Shown here: positions 6,828-15,744 of the stretch, in pieces
How positions within the stretch are numbered: position 1 is the first letter of the stretch
How the letters are laid out: every line of letters begins with the position of its first letter
From: Prevotella sp.
Lineage (GTDB): Bacteria > Bacteroidota > Bacteroidia > Bacteroidales > Bacteroidaceae
NCBI GenBank assembly: GCA_017965725.1
Contig: JAGCPK010000041.1
Coordinates: 1-36,074 of the forward strand
DNA: 36,074 bases
Direction: 5' to 3'
The notes under the pieces: model-generated
What the model was told of the DNA's origin: nothing
What the model saw: the letters and a program-made list of their open reading frames with translations, nothing else
The model's database searches: none
Translations under genes and position numbers: made by a program

Positions 6828-7495
6828 ACATTATAACGGTATTGCCCGAGATGATTGAGGGCTTTGTGCACGAGAGCATCTTGGCACGGGCAGAGAAGAA
6901 AGGACTGGCGGAGATTCGCCTGCACAACCTACGCGACTATACCCTTGATAAGTGGCGGCGGGTAGATGATTACCCCTACGGGGGCAGTGCAGGTATGGTA
7001 ATGCAGTGTGAACCGATAGACCGTTGTATCACAGCCCTGAAGGCGGAGCGCGACTACGACGAGGTAATCTTTACCTCGCCCGACGGGGAGCGGTTCGACC
7101 AGCATATTGCCAACGAACTCTCGATGAAGGGTAATCTCATCATCCTCGCAGGTCACTATAAGGGTATCGACCAGCGTGTGCGCGACCATCTCATCACCCG
7201 TGAGATTAGCATCGGCGACTTTGTGCTGACAGGCGGAGAACTAGTGGCGGCAATGATTGCCGATGCCGTTGTGCGGGTGGTGCCAGGTGTCATTGGCGAT
7301 GAGCAGAGTGCTCTCTCCGACTGTTTCCAGGATGACATACTCGCAGCACCCATCTATACCCGTCCTGCAGACTATAAAGGTTGGAAGGTGCCTGACATCC
7401 TACTCAGCGGCAACGAGGCCAAGATTCGGGAGTGGGAACTCGAACAGGCCATGGAACGCACCAGGCAACTGCGTCCTGACCTGCTGAAAAAATAG
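6818..7495 (+). CDS. trmD: tRNA (guanine(37)-N1)-methyltransferase TrmD
   Basis: SAM-dependent SPOUT enzyme that forms m1G37 next to the anticodon and so prevents +1 frameshifting. The 225-residue protein starts with the usual [11 protein letters not shown] and has [12 protein letters not shown], the knot segment [12 protein letters not shown] followed by [15 protein letters not shown], and [13 protein letters not shown] in the C-terminal domain. Asp169 in [15 protein letters not shown] is at the usual place of the proposed general base. It overlaps the patatin gene by 10 bases and is followed at once by a strong hairpin that begins at its stop codon. All family landmarks are intact. Confidence 0.97.
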   Translation: MRIDIITVLPEMIEGFVHESILARAEKKGLAEIRLHNLRDYTLDKWRRVDDYPYGGSAGMVMQCEPIDRCITALKAERDYDEVIFTSPDGERFDQHIANELSMKGNLIILAGHYKGIDQRVRDHLITREISIGDFVLTGGELVAAMIADAVVRVVPGVIGDEQSALSDCFQDDILAAPIYTRPADYKGWKVPDILLSGNEAKIREWELEQAMERTRQLRPDLLKK

Positions 7496-7516
7496 AGGTG
7501 CTCGGTGAGCACCTCT
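7494..7516. terminator. Bidirectional terminator between trmD and the phosphoesterase operon
   Basis: Perfect 10-bp stem AGAGGTGCTC/GAGCACCTCT with a 3-base loop. On the minus strand it is followed by TATTTTTT; on the plus strand by an AT-rich stretch with short T-runs. It serves convergent transcripts ending at 7495 and 7522. Confidence 0.88.
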
Positions 7517-7521
7517 ATCTA

Positions 7522-8577
7522 TTATTTACCAGGGATAGAACTCATGTGGACCTTCTCCCACCAGATCGTTCCGTCTTTCTTGACATGCACACGGATCAGG
7601 TAGTCACCAGGACCAGGATTGGTGCCCTCGCCCATCGAGTCGAGCGTCAGATATTCGGTTTTACCAACTTTCTGATAGTCCCACTTGTGGACATGTCCTA
7701 AGAACACGATGTTGGCATTCCACTCATCAAACTTGTCCAGCAGGAAGAACATCTCCTCGCGTGGGAAGGTAGAAGCAAACTCCACCGACCGTGGACGGAA
7801 GATATTCGTATGGCTGAACACGAAGGTATTGCGCACTGAAATGCCAAACTCAGTGTACTGGCGTTCCTCGAATATGCCTTCCTCTATCAACCTCACCTGT
7901 TCCTCACCAAGCGTACCGCTGGCACTGTCGAGGAAGATGAAATGGTCGAAGACCGTTTCAGCATCCGTAACATTCACCAGCACATAAACATCATAGAACG
8001 AGGAATGGAAGATGTTTGACCACAGAGCCCAGCCGTTATGGGTGATGTCGTGATTACCCACCACAGGATAGAAGGGATAGGGTACGGATTCTACGTTGTA
8101 TAAGACATTGTAAATAGTGTCGGCATAATAATATAGACTGGGATCATCCAACTCATCAGAATCATTTGGATCACCGACAAATAATTCTTGATAGTGCATC
8201 TTGGCATACTTCCAGCGGTACTCGTCAACCAAGTCTTCAAGGGTAATGTAATACTCGGCCTTCGTGTCTGCGATATCGCCCAAATGGGCAATCAAAAGGT
8301 CGTTGTTGTCCATTGCTATCTGCAGCATCTCGCGCATACGGTCATCGTTCGTTGTCAGATGACTATCGGCACCCACAAGAAAAGTGTATTCATCCAATTG
8401 ACTGGCATCGTGTGCTCTGGTGTCACCTTTGTGCTCTAGATAATATAGGTGCGACATCTTTACACGATCCTCCACACCCGTACCACTGACGAGCACACCA
8501 ATGGGACTCACCTTTTCGCAGGCCGTCAGTACCGTCAGTATTGCGGCGGCAATGATCATATATTGTATCTTCTTCAT
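7522..8577 (-). CDS. Lipoprotein calcineurin-like metallophosphoesterase
   Basis: A 351-residue envelope-anchored phosphohydrolase. The lipobox LTAC places the lipidated Cys at residue 20. The metallophosphoesterase motifs appear in order: GADSH (Asp71, His73), HLGDIAD (Asp101), VVGNHD (Asn175-His176), FSHTN (His256) and FLGHVH (His295, His297). These form a dinuclear metal site. There is an acidic insert at about 134-148 (VGDPNDSDELDDPS). Substrate unknown. It is the last gene of the trpS-led minus-strand cluster, 1 base after the stop of the upstream barrel gene, and is followed by a strong terminator. Confidence 0.85.
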   Translation of the reverse strand: MKKIQYMIIAAAILTVLTACEKVSPIGVLVSGTGVEDRVKMSHLYYLEHKGDTRAHDASQLDEYTFLVGADSHLTTNDDRMREMLQIAMDNNDLLIAHLGDIADTKAEYYITLEDLVDEYRWKYAKMHYQELFVGDPNDSDELDDPSLYYYADTIYNVLYNVESVPYPFYPVVGNHDITHNGWALWSNIFHSSFYDVYVLVNVTDAETVFDHFIFLDSASGTLGEEQVRLIEEGIFEERQYTEFGISVRNTFVFSHTNIFRPRSVEFASTFPREEMFFLLDKFDEWNANIVFLGHVHKWDYQKVGKTEYLTLDSMGEGTNPGPGDYLIRVHVKKDGTIWWEKVHMSSIPGK

Positions 8578-8578
8578 C

Positions 8579-9289
8579 TTACCAGACGTATTTAAGTCCT
8601 AACTTTCCTGAAGTCTCATATTTTGAAGCCAACTGGCTCATACTGCCCGCAGGGCGGATGTTGAATTCGCCGAAGAGATGCATCTGCTTCGTCAGCCTAC
8701 CATAGAAGTTCAAACCCCAGTTGATGTTCCAGTTCTCATAGTAGAAATCGTCATAATTGCGGAAGAAGATGCCGATGTTCCAGGAGTTCCATCTCGGACG
8801 CATCTGTGCGCCAAAGCCAAAGGTGAGGGTCAGAGGTTCGGTATAGCTGAAGTCACCCGTTTTCCAATGGATATATGACTCACCAACACGGAGGTAGAAA
8901 TAAGGCATTTCCCACGTCACAGAGAGATTGCCGATGATCTCGTTGGCATTCCAACGGTTGTAGCGATTGTACATCACCTTCCCGTCAAAGTAGAAGTCGC
9001 CCCACCAGAGTGGAAGACGGTAGCCGCCCTGAACATCATTGGAGTAAAGTTGCTTACCCCACTGCTGCTGTATGTCGACACCCACATGCCAACGGTCTGT
9101 CAGGTGTCGCTTGTACGATAGTCCTAGACCGCCGTAACCGCGAACTACCACATTGCGTCCTGCCATCAGATAGCCCGACACTTCATTCTTGTGCTCTCCG
9201 TCGTACTTATGCATGCCAGTGAAGGCATTCTGCCCCCACCCCGTGCCAACAGAAAGCACCAAGCCAATTATCATCAATAGTCTCTTCAT
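8579..9289 (-). CDS. Predicted outer-membrane beta-barrel protein
   Basis: About 236 residues with signal peptide MKRLLMIIGLVLSVGTGWGQ. The mature part alternates polar and aromatic residues in strand-length blocks (for example HVGVDIQQQWG, DFYFDGKVMYNRY, PYFYLRVGESYIHW, WNIGIFFRNYDDFYYENW) and ends KLGLKYVW, an aromatic C-terminal residue as in barrel proteins. No named family recognised. ATG 9289 was preferred to ATG 9298 because it places the Lys-Arg n-region at the start. It sits between another barrel gene and the lipoprotein phosphoesterase, 1 base from the latter, so coexpression is likely. Confidence 0.7.
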   Translation of the reverse strand: MKRLLMIIGLVLSVGTGWGQNAFTGMHKYDGEHKNEVSGYLMAGRNVVVRGYGGLGLSYKRHLTDRWHVGVDIQQQWGKQLYSNDVQGGYRLPLWWGDFYFDGKVMYNRYNRWNANEIIGNLSVTWEMPYFYLRVGESYIHWKTGDFSYTEPLTLTFGFGAQMRPRWNSWNIGIFFRNYDDFYYENWNINWGLNFYGRLTKQMHLFGEFNIRPAGSMSQLASKYETSGKLGLKYVW

Positions 9290-9307
9290 GACAATCATTG
9301 CCGTCTA

Positions 9308-9883
9308 TTAGAACTTGTAACGCAGACCGGCGCAGAGAAGACCCTTCTCGCCCAATCCAGCCTCGACGAATCCGCGGAAGTTGCCGCCGAACTCAAGACC
9401 TAAGGCTGTAGCCTGGAACATGAAGCTGGTGACCGTCTCGTCCTTGGCATCCGGATCGGCATTCTTCGCAGCGCCATCGACAGAGACAGAGGCAAACATC
9501 ACGCCAGCCGAGAGTGCTGAATACATGCCAAAGTTCTTCTTGCGCAGCCAGTTGAACTTCACCGATGGCATCACCGTAATAAAGTTTTCCGTCAGGTCCT
9601 TCTGCTGGCTCTTCTTGTCCTCTGCCTTACAATGGGCATATACCAACACGCCACCAACGCCCACTACAGGCGATACGTGGTAATAGTACTCAGCACCGAT
9701 AGGACCCCACCAAGAACTCTGGTCGCCAGCAGCGGCAGCAAAGACACTTGTGTAGGCCGAAATAATGTTAGAGGCTGAATCAAAGCCATAGAATACACCG
9801 ATTTCGTTTTTCGATTCGTCCTGCGCACTCACGTTCATCGTAGCCATCAGGGCGACTACAACCATTACTAAATACTTTTTCAT
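9308..9883 (-). CDS. Small predicted outer-membrane beta-barrel protein
   Basis: 191 residues with a signal peptide ending near NVSAQ (residue 21). Glycine- and aromatic-rich strands (NEIGVFYGF, GPIGAEYYYHVSPVVGVGGVLVYAH, NFGMYSALSAGVMFASVSV, TALGLEFGGNFRGFVEAGLG) and the terminal LRYKF with C-terminal Phe are the hallmarks of the small porin/OmpA-like barrels of Bacteroidota (outer-membrane beta-barrel domain). An acidic, lysine-rich loop (CKAEDKKSQQKDL) lies in the middle. Function unknown. It starts 31 bases after the trpS stop and ends 18 bases before the next barrel gene. Confidence 0.75.
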   Translation of the reverse strand: MKKYLVMVVVALMATMNVSAQDESKNEIGVFYGFDSASNIISAYTSVFAAAAGDQSSWWGPIGAEYYYHVSPVVGVGGVLVYAHCKAEDKKSQQKDLTENFITVMPSVKFNWLRKKNFGMYSALSAGVMFASVSVDGAAKNADPDAKDETVTSFMFQATALGLEFGGNFRGFVEAGLGEKGLLCAGLRYKF

Positions 9884-9914
9884 ATCTATCGAATATTAAA
9901 ATGATGACCTTATC

Positions 9915-11003
9915 TTATTTGGCATAACGTTCACTCTGCTGGCGGATGAGTTCCGCATCGTTGAAATAGTCGATCCGCATGGCTTTACGAACTTCGTCCA
10001 TCGTCTGGGCACCTACCTCACGGGCCTGTTCCGTACCTTTCTTTAATATATTATAGATTTCGGGGATGTCCTTCTCGAACTCAGCACGGCGCAGACGCAT
10101 CGGCTCCAAGAACTTATTCAGCACCTGATTCAGGAACTTCTTGCATTTCATATCACCCAAGCCACCACGACGGTAATGGTCTTTCAGTTCGTCAAGGTTC
10201 TGATACTCGGGCCAGAACTCAGCGAAGTCGGCATCACATGAGAAAGCATCAAGATAGGTGAACACGGCGTTGCCCTCCACATGACCAGGATCGTTCAGGT
10301 TGATATGCTCAGGGTCGGTGTACATCGAGCGAACCTTCTGCCAGACATCATCGGCTGTATCGGAAAGATAAATACAGTTGCCCAACGACTTCGACATCTT
10401 CTCTTTACCATCCGTACCTGGCAGACGACGAGCCGTCAGATTCTCTGGCAACAGGATGTTGGGTTCCACCAGCACATCAGCATAGGTCGTATTGAAACGG
10501 CGCACCAATTCGCGACACACTTCGAGCATCGGCTCCTGATCCTCACCGGCAGGCACGGTAGTCGCCTTGAAAAGTGTGATGTCAGCAGCCTGAGAAACAG
10601 GATAGCAGAAGAATCCGAGGGGGATGCTCTCGCCTTCGAAGCCACGCATCTTGACTTCTGTCTTCACCGTCGGGTTGCGCTGAACACGACTCACGCTGAC
10701 GAGATTCATCAGATAAGTAGTGAGTTCGGCGAGTTCAGGGATCTGACTCTGAATGAAGAGCACGCACTTCTCTGGGTCGAGACCTGCTGCGAGGTAGTCA
10801 AGTGCCACCTCTATGATGTTCTGACGGATTTTCTCCGGGTTGTCAGCATTATCGGTCAAAGCCTGTACGTCGGCCATAAATACAAACATACGGTCATAGT
10901 CGCCCTGATTCTGCAGTTCGACACGACGACGCAACGAACCGACATAGTGTCCTAAGTGGAGTTTTCCGGTGGGGCGATCACCAGTCAATATTACTTTTCC
11001 CAT
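9915..11003 (-). CDS. trpS: Tryptophan-tRNA ligase
   Basis: Class I aminoacyl-tRNA synthetase that charges tRNA-Trp. The 362-residue protein has the HIGH-type motif HLGH at 16-19 in [16 protein letters not shown] and the KMSKS loop at 202-206. Other TrpRS features are the Gln/Asp-rich QSQIPE region (85-90) and PVSQAADI (135-142). ATG 11003 is used: the frame is open further up to 11051, but that would begin upstream of the -7 element, while [13 protein letters not shown] is the regular start. It is the first gene of a minus-strand run of four whose other members are envelope proteins. Confidence 0.96.
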   Translation of the reverse strand: MGKVILTGDRPTGKLHLGHYVGSLRRRVELQNQGDYDRMFVFMADVQALTDNADNPEKIRQNIIEVALDYLAAGLDPEKCVLFIQSQIPELAELTTYLMNLVSVSRVQRNPTVKTEVKMRGFEGESIPLGFFCYPVSQAADITLFKATTVPAGEDQEPMLEVCRELVRRFNTTYADVLVEPNILLPENLTARRLPGTDGKEKMSKSLGNCIYLSDTADDVWQKVRSMYTDPEHINLNDPGHVEGNAVFTYLDAFSCDADFAEFWPEYQNLDELKDHYRRGGLGDMKCKKFLNQVLNKFLEPMRLRRAEFEKDIPEIYNILKKGTEQAREVGAQTMDEVRKAMRIDYFNDAELIRQQSERYAK

Positions 11004-11037
11004 ATTCTTATTTAGTCTTTGATTTCGAATTTGGTTG

Positions 11038-11045
11038 CAAAGGTA
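11038..11045 (-). promoter_or_regulatory. -7 element TACCTTTG of trpS
   Basis: Perfect TAnnTTTG on the minus strand, giving a leader of about 30 bases before the trpS ATG. No clear -33 TTTG at the right distance. Confidence 0.6.
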
Positions 11046-11182
11046 GTGCAAAATTTTGATTTAGCGAAGAGAAAGCGAATATATTTGCTTTCTTGAGCGT
11101 GAGAAAATTATCTAAATTGAACGAAATAACAATTTTATATGAGTTTTTACAGAAAAGGTGATGCTATTTAATAAATAATGTG

Positions 11183-11190
11183 TATCTTTG
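11183..11190 (+). promoter_or_regulatory. -7 element TATCTTTG of the aminopeptidase operon
   Basis: Perfect TAnnTTTG 36 bases before the ATG at 11227. It rules out the open frame extending to 11188 as coding. The divergent region 11046-11182 toward trpS is AT-rich and holds nothing else recognisable. Confidence 0.6.
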
Positions 11191-11226
11191 CAGTCCGAAT
11201 ATCTACAAACAGAAAATAATCGACTT

Positions 11227-12627
11227 ATGTTCAAGAAGGAAACATACATTCAGCGCAGAAGTGAACTGAAGAAACTGGTGGACAAAGGAGTCATCATCCT
11301 CTTCGGCAACAACGAGGCTCCCGCCAACTATCCCGCCAATGCGTATGCCCCGATGCGACAGGACTCCACGTTCTTGTATTATTTCGGACAGCATCGCGAC
11401 GGACTCGTTGGCGTTATCGACATCGACAACGATGAAGAGTGGCTCTTCGGTGATGATATCGACGTAGAGGACATCGTCTGGATGGGCTATACCCCATCAG
11501 TGGCAGACCTTGCCGCAGAGGTAGGCGTCAGCAAGACCGCCCCGATGGCACAACTCAGTGAAGTATGTAGCCGTGCCACGGCAACAAACAGGACTGTGCA
11601 CTTTCTGCCGCCCTACCGCTTCGACACAAAAATCCAGATCATGGATTTGCTCGGCATCCATCCCTCGCTGCAGAAAGAGAAAGCCTCATTGGCGCTCATC
11701 AAGGCAGTCGTAAAGATGCGTGCCACGAAGAGTGCCGAGGAAATTGCCTATATCGAGGCAGCCTGCGATGTGGGCTACGTGATGCATAGCACAGCACAAC
11801 TTCTAATTAAGCCGGGCATCACGGAACGGTTTGTTGCCGGACAGGTCGATGGTATTGCCCGCAGCCTGGCCCAGGGCAACAGTTTTGCGACGATCTTCTC
11901 GCAGCATGGTGAGATCATGCACGGCAATCCCTCTGATGCGAAGTTAGAGGATGGACGACTGGTACTCTGTGATGCTGGCTGTGAACTGAACGACTATTGC
12001 TCTGACCATACCCGTACGATGCCCGTCAACGGCAAATTCTCACAGCGCCAACTGGAAATCTACAGCATCGTGGAGGCATGTCATGACTATGTGTTGGAGG
12101 TGGCCAAGCCAGGTGTGAAGTATGCGGATGTGCACTTTGCCGTCTGTCGCTTGATGACGGAGCATTTGAAAGAACTCGGACTGATGAAAGGTGATACTGA
12201 CGAGGCTGTGGCTGCTGGTGCCCACGCGATGTTCCTACCTCACGGACTGGGTCACATGATGGGTATGGATGTACACGACATGGAAGGGCTCGGACAGATC
12301 TACGTGGGCTTCGACGAAGAGACACGTCCGAATCTGGAGCAGTTTGGCACGAATTGTCTGCGCATGGGGCGTCGCCTTGAGCCAGGCTTTGTGTTGACAG
12401 ACGAGCCGGGTATCTACTTCATTCCCGCCCTCATCGACGAGTGGAAGGCCAGCGGACACTGCAAGGAGTTCCTCAACTTTGATAAACTGGAGACCTATAA
12501 GGACTTCGGAGGTATCCGCATTGAGGATGACATTCTCATCACCAACGATGGCTGCCGTTTCCTCGGCACCAAGCGCATCCCCTACCATCCGCAGGAATTA
12601 GAAGAATTTATGAACATTAAACAATAA
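11227..12627 (+). CDS. M24-family Xaa-Pro aminopeptidase
   Basis: Removes an N-terminal residue that precedes proline. The 466-residue cytoplasmic protein has an aminopeptidase P N-terminal domain (about 1-135) and a pita-bread catalytic domain with the five metal ligands: Asp249 (LCDAG), Asp260 (CSDHTR), His343 (HGLGH), Glu393 (TDEPG) and Glu433 (RIEDD). ATG 11227 fits the promoter and the usual FKKETYIQRR start. The next gene, 5 bases on, is a secreted C1-type peptidase, which suggests a joint role in peptide utilisation, although the two act in different compartments. Confidence 0.93.
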   Translation: MFKKETYIQRRSELKKLVDKGVIILFGNNEAPANYPANAYAPMRQDSTFLYYFGQHRDGLVGVIDIDNDEEWLFGDDIDVEDIVWMGYTPSVADLAAEVGVSKTAPMAQLSEVCSRATATNRTVHFLPPYRFDTKIQIMDLLGIHPSLQKEKASLALIKAVVKMRATKSAEEIAYIEAACDVGYVMHSTAQLLIKPGITERFVAGQVDGIARSLAQGNSFATIFSQHGEIMHGNPSDAKLEDGRLVLCDAGCELNDYCSDHTRTMPVNGKFSQRQLEIYSIVEACHDYVLEVAKPGVKYADVHFAVCRLMTEHLKELGLMKGDTDEAVAAGAHAMFLPHGLGHMMGMDVHDMEGLGQIYVGFDEETRPNLEQFGTNCLRMGRRLEPGFVLTDEPGIYFIPALIDEWKASGHCKEFLNFDKLETYKDFGGIRIEDDILITNDGCRFLGTKRIPYHPQELEEFMNIKQ

Positions 12628-12632
12628 ACAAA

Positions 12633-13841
12633 ATGAAGAAGTTTCTCACATTCGCACTCATGGCTATGATAGCCCTTAGTGCATCGGCAGCCAAGAAGAA
12701 GGCACCCGAAAAGAAAGACCAAAACAAACCCGTATTCACCACTATCAAGGCGAACCCCATTACCAGTATCAAGGACCAGAACCGCTCGGGCACCTGCTGG
12801 GACTATTCCACCCTCTCGTTCTTCGAGGCTGAGATTCTGAAAGCCACTGGCAAGAAATACACCCTCTGTGAGGCATTCGTGGCCAACAAGACCTATATGG
12901 AGCGTGCCATCCAGGTGGTTCGCTATCACGGTGACTGCCAGTTCGCTCAGGGCGGCTCGGCTGAAGACGTGCTTCACACCCTGAAGACCTGGGGTATCTG
13001 TCCCATTGACGCCATGCCATTCCCTGGTTCTCTCTATGGCGACTCACTGAACAATTTCAACGAGTTCTTCTCCATCCTCGAGCCCTATGTGGCTGCTGTT
13101 GCCAAGAGTTCAGCCAAGAAGATCAGCAACCAGTGGAAGGTGGGCTTGCAGGGTATCCTCGATGCCTATCTCGGCAAGTGCCCGGAGAAGTTCGTCTATG
13201 AGGGTAAGGAATACACCCCGAAGTCGTTTATGGCTTCGCTCGGTATCAACCTCGACGACTATGTATCCATCACCAGTTACACCCACCATCCCTTCTATAC
13301 CGCCTTTGCTGTAGAGGTACAGGACAACTGGCGCTTCCCGCTGAGTTATAACCTGCCGATGGACGAGATGATGCAGATCATCGACAACGCCCTGGAACAG
13401 GGTTACACTATTGCCTGGGGAGGCGACGTGTCGGAAGACGGTTTCACCCGTAAGGGCCTGGCCTACGCCATTGACGGCAAAGCAGCCCAGAGTCTCGCTG
13501 GCAGCGACATGGCCCGTTGGCTGAAACTCGAAACAGCCAAGAAGCGCAGCATCATCGACTCACTGGGTTGCACCGTGCCTGAAATCGTTCCCACCCAGGA
13601 GATGCGCCAAGAGCGTTTTGACAACTGGGAACTGACCGACGATCATGGTATGCACATCTATGGTGTGGCCAAGGATCAGAACGGTAAGGAGTATTATATG
13701 GTTCAGAACTCTTGGGGCGAGACAGGTGACTATAAGGGCACTTGGTATATGACCAAAGCCTTCATCGCCGCCAACACGATGGACTACCTCGTCAACAAGA
13801 AAGCCATCCCTGCAGAGATTCGTAAGAAATTAGGGCTCTAA
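12633..13841 (+). CDS. Secreted papain-like (C1) peptidase, aminopeptidase C/bleomycin-hydrolase type
   Basis: A 402-residue cysteine peptidase with signal peptide (MKKFLTFALMAMIALSASAA). Active-site residues are visible: Gln49 and Cys55 in DQNRSGTCWDYST, His338 in DDHGMHIYG, Asn359 in VQNSWG. The long insert between Cys and His (about 280 residues) is as in the C1B group (PepC/bleomycin hydrolase) rather than plain papain. A lysine-rich linker (KKKAPEKKDQNK) follows the signal. It is probably periplasmic or surface-associated. It lies 5 bases after the Xaa-Pro aminopeptidase and is followed by a strong terminator. Confidence 0.88.
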   Translation: MKKFLTFALMAMIALSASAAKKKAPEKKDQNKPVFTTIKANPITSIKDQNRSGTCWDYSTLSFFEAEILKATGKKYTLCEAFVANKTYMERAIQVVRYHGDCQFAQGGSAEDVLHTLKTWGICPIDAMPFPGSLYGDSLNNFNEFFSILEPYVAAVAKSSAKKISNQWKVGLQGILDAYLGKCPEKFVYEGKEYTPKSFMASLGINLDDYVSITSYTHHPFYTAFAVEVQDNWRFPLSYNLPMDEMMQIIDNALEQGYTIAWGGDVSEDGFTRKGLAYAIDGKAAQSLAGSDMARWLKLETAKKRSIIDSLGCTVPEIVPTQEMRQERFDNWELTDDHGMHIYGVAKDQNGKEYYMVQNSWGETGDYKGTWYMTKAFIAANTMDYLVNKKAIPAEIRKKLGL

Positions 13842-13871
13842 GAGGAGAAAAATCATAAGATTTAGGTAAAA

Positions 13872-13923
13872 AACGGCATAATCTGACATTTTTTTTGCAG
13901 ATTATGCCGTTATTTCATTTTTT
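13872..13923 (+). terminator. Rho-independent terminator after the C1 peptidase
   Basis: Perfect 14-bp stem AACGGCATAATCTG/CAGATTATGCCGTT (13872-13885 with 13898-13911) with a 12-base loop, followed by ATTTCATTTTTT. Confidence 0.9.
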
Positions 13924-13998
13924 ATTCTTATCTTTGAGCGCTAATTTGGGTTATTGTACCCTTTTCGCAACACCAAAGCGACAATAAGAATAAAAAAT
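13917..13998. repeat. 15-bp perfect inverted repeat around the recJ promoter
   Basis: ATTTTTTATTCTTAT (13917-13931) and its exact complement ATAAGAATAAAAAAT (13984-13998) flank 52 bases. The left arm provides the TAT of the -7 element TATCTTTG (13929-13936), and the right arm ends 10 bases before the recJ ATG. The arrangement resembles a very short invertible-promoter cassette, but no recombinase is nearby. Confidence 0.6.
13929..13936 (+). promoter_or_regulatory. -7 element TATCTTTG of recJ-recQ
   Basis: Perfect TAnnTTTG, giving a 5' leader of about 65-70 bases. It overlaps the left arm of the inverted repeat at 13917-13998. Confidence 0.6.
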
Positions 13999-14008
13999 AA
14001 TATATTAA

Positions 14009-15730
14009 ATGCATTTCAAATGGAATTACGAACCACCTACATCAGAACAACGGACGGCGGCTAAGGAGTTAGGCGAGAAAATCGGTATGAATCCGGTCCT
14101 CGCAGATCTGCTTATTCAGCGTGGCATCAAGACGGAGAGCGCAGCAAAGCGTTTCTTCCGCCCGATGTTAAACGAACTGATAGACCCGTTTCTGATGAAT
14201 GACATGGACGTAGCCGTAGATAGGCTCAACGACGCGATGGGGCGCAAAGAGCGTATTATGGTATATGGCGACTACGATGTCGATGGATGTACGGCGGTTG
14301 CTTTGGTGTACAAGTTCCTGCAGCAGTTCTATTCCAACATTGAATACTACATTCCCGACCGTTATGAGGAAGGCTATGGCATCAGTATCAAGGCGTTGGA
14401 CTACGCAGCTGAAAAGGATGTAAAACTTATTATCGTGCTCGATTGCGGCGTGAAGGCAATCGAAGAAATCACCTATGCCAAACAAAAGGGCATAGATTTT
14501 ATCGTGTGCGACCATCATGTGCCCGATGATGCATTGCCACCTGCTGTAGCAGTGCTCAATCCGAAACGTGAGGACTCCACCTATCCTTTCAAGCATTTGT
14601 GCGGGTGTGGCGTGGGCTTTAAGTTCATGCAGGCTTTCGCCAAGAACAATGGCATCCCCTTTTCACGACTCATCCCCCTACTCGACTTCTGCGCCGTCAG
14701 TATCGCAGCGGACATTGTGCCAGTGACCGGTGAGAACCGTATCCTGGCCTTCCATGGGCTGAAGCAGTTGAACCAGAGTCCTTCGGTGGGTTTGAAGAGT
14801 ATCATCGAGATCTGTGGCCTGACGGGGCGTGAACTCACCATGAGTGACATCGTGTTCAAAATCGGGCCACGCATCAATGCCTCAGGACGTATGGTGAATG
14901 GTACGGAGGCGGTGGATCTGTTGGTGGAGCGCGACTTCGAAAAGGCCCTGACAGAGGCAAACCGCATCAACGTCTATAATGAACAGCGCAAGGATGTGGA
15001 TAAGCAGATGACAGAGGAGGCTAACCTGATCATCGAGAAACTGGAGAGCCAAAAACACCATGCCAGCATCGTGCTTTACGACGAGAACTGGAAGAAAGGT
15101 GTGGTGGGTATCGTCGCCTCGCGCATGACGGAGCTCTACTATCGTCCCACAGTCGTACTTACCCGCAGCGGTGACCTGGCTACAGGTTCGGCTCGTAGTG
15201 TGGCAGGATACGACATCTACGATGCAGTCAAGTCATGTCGCGACTTGCTTGAAAACTTTGGCGGACATACCTATGCAGTAGGACTCTCGTTGAAGATAGA
15301 AAACATCCCTGAGTTCCGTCGCCGTTTCCAACAGTATGTCACGGAGCATATCCTGCCCGAACAGACAGAGGCAACACTCGACATTGAAGCAGAGATAGAC
15401 TTTAAGGACATCACGAAGAAACTACACAACGACCTGAAAAAGTTTGCACCTCACGGTCCTGGCAACGAGAAGCCCATCTTCTGCACACGCAATGTCTATG
15501 ACTACGGTACGTCAAAGGTGGTGGGTCGCCAGCAAGAGCATATCAAACTGGAACTGGTGGATTCGAAATCGTCAAACGTGATGAATGGTATCGCCTTCGG
15601 ACAGAGTGCCGATGCACGTTATATCAAGTCGAAGCGTTCCTTCGACATTGCCTTTACCATCGAGGAGAATATCTACAAGCGCAGCGAAGTACAACTTCAG
15701 ATTGAGGACATTCGTCCTTCAGAGGAGTGA
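14009..15730 (+). CDS. recJ: Single-stranded-DNA-specific exonuclease RecJ
   Basis: 5'-3' ssDNA exonuclease of the DHH family, used in RecF-pathway recombination and repair. The 573-residue protein has motif I YGDYDVDG (Asp88, Asp90, Asp92), LDCGVK (145-150) as the motif II region, the DHH motif at 168-170 in VCDHHVPDD, and the DHHA1 region with the GSARS motif (SGDLATGSARSVAG) followed by FGGHTYAVGLSL. The length is normal. ATG 14009 follows an A-rich leader. The stop TGA is part of a GTGATAA-type repeat from which recQ starts 3 bases later; the pairing of recJ with recQ makes functional sense, as RecQ unwinds the substrate that RecJ degrades. Confidence 0.96.
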   Translation: MHFKWNYEPPTSEQRTAAKELGEKIGMNPVLADLLIQRGIKTESAAKRFFRPMLNELIDPFLMNDMDVAVDRLNDAMGRKERIMVYGDYDVDGCTAVALVYKFLQQFYSNIEYYIPDRYEEGYGISIKALDYAAEKDVKLIIVLDCGVKAIEEITYAKQKGIDFIVCDHHVPDDALPPAVAVLNPKREDSTYPFKHLCGCGVGFKFMQAFAKNNGIPFSRLIPLLDFCAVSIAADIVPVTGENRILAFHGLKQLNQSPSVGLKSIIEICGLTGRELTMSDIVFKIGPRINASGRMVNGTEAVDLLVERDFEKALTEANRINVYNEQRKDVDKQMTEEANLIIEKLESQKHHASIVLYDENWKKGVVGIVASRMTELYYRPTVVLTRSGDLATGSARSVAGYDIYDAVKSCRDLLENFGGHTYAVGLSLKIENIPEFRRRFQQYVTEHILPEQTEATLDIEAEIDFKDITKKLHNDLKKFAPHGPGNEKPIFCTRNVYDYGTSKVVGRQQEHIKLELVDSKSSNVMNGIAFGQSADARYIKSKRSFDIAFTIEENIYKRSEVQLQIEDIRPSEE

Positions 15731-15744
15731 TAAGTGATGAGTGA
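15726..15744 (+). repeat. GTGATAA-type repeat forming the recJ-recQ junction
   Basis: AGTGATAAGTGATGAGTGA, the same 19 bases as the minus strand of 1362-1380. It contains the recJ TGA stop, an in-frame TAA and the GTG-ATG start of recQ; a further unit (TAAG) extends into the recQ coding sequence. Confidence 0.9.

Noticed and set aside
11004-11051. N-terminal extension of trpS
   Set aside because: The extension begins upstream of the -7 element and adds residues absent from other TrpRS proteins.
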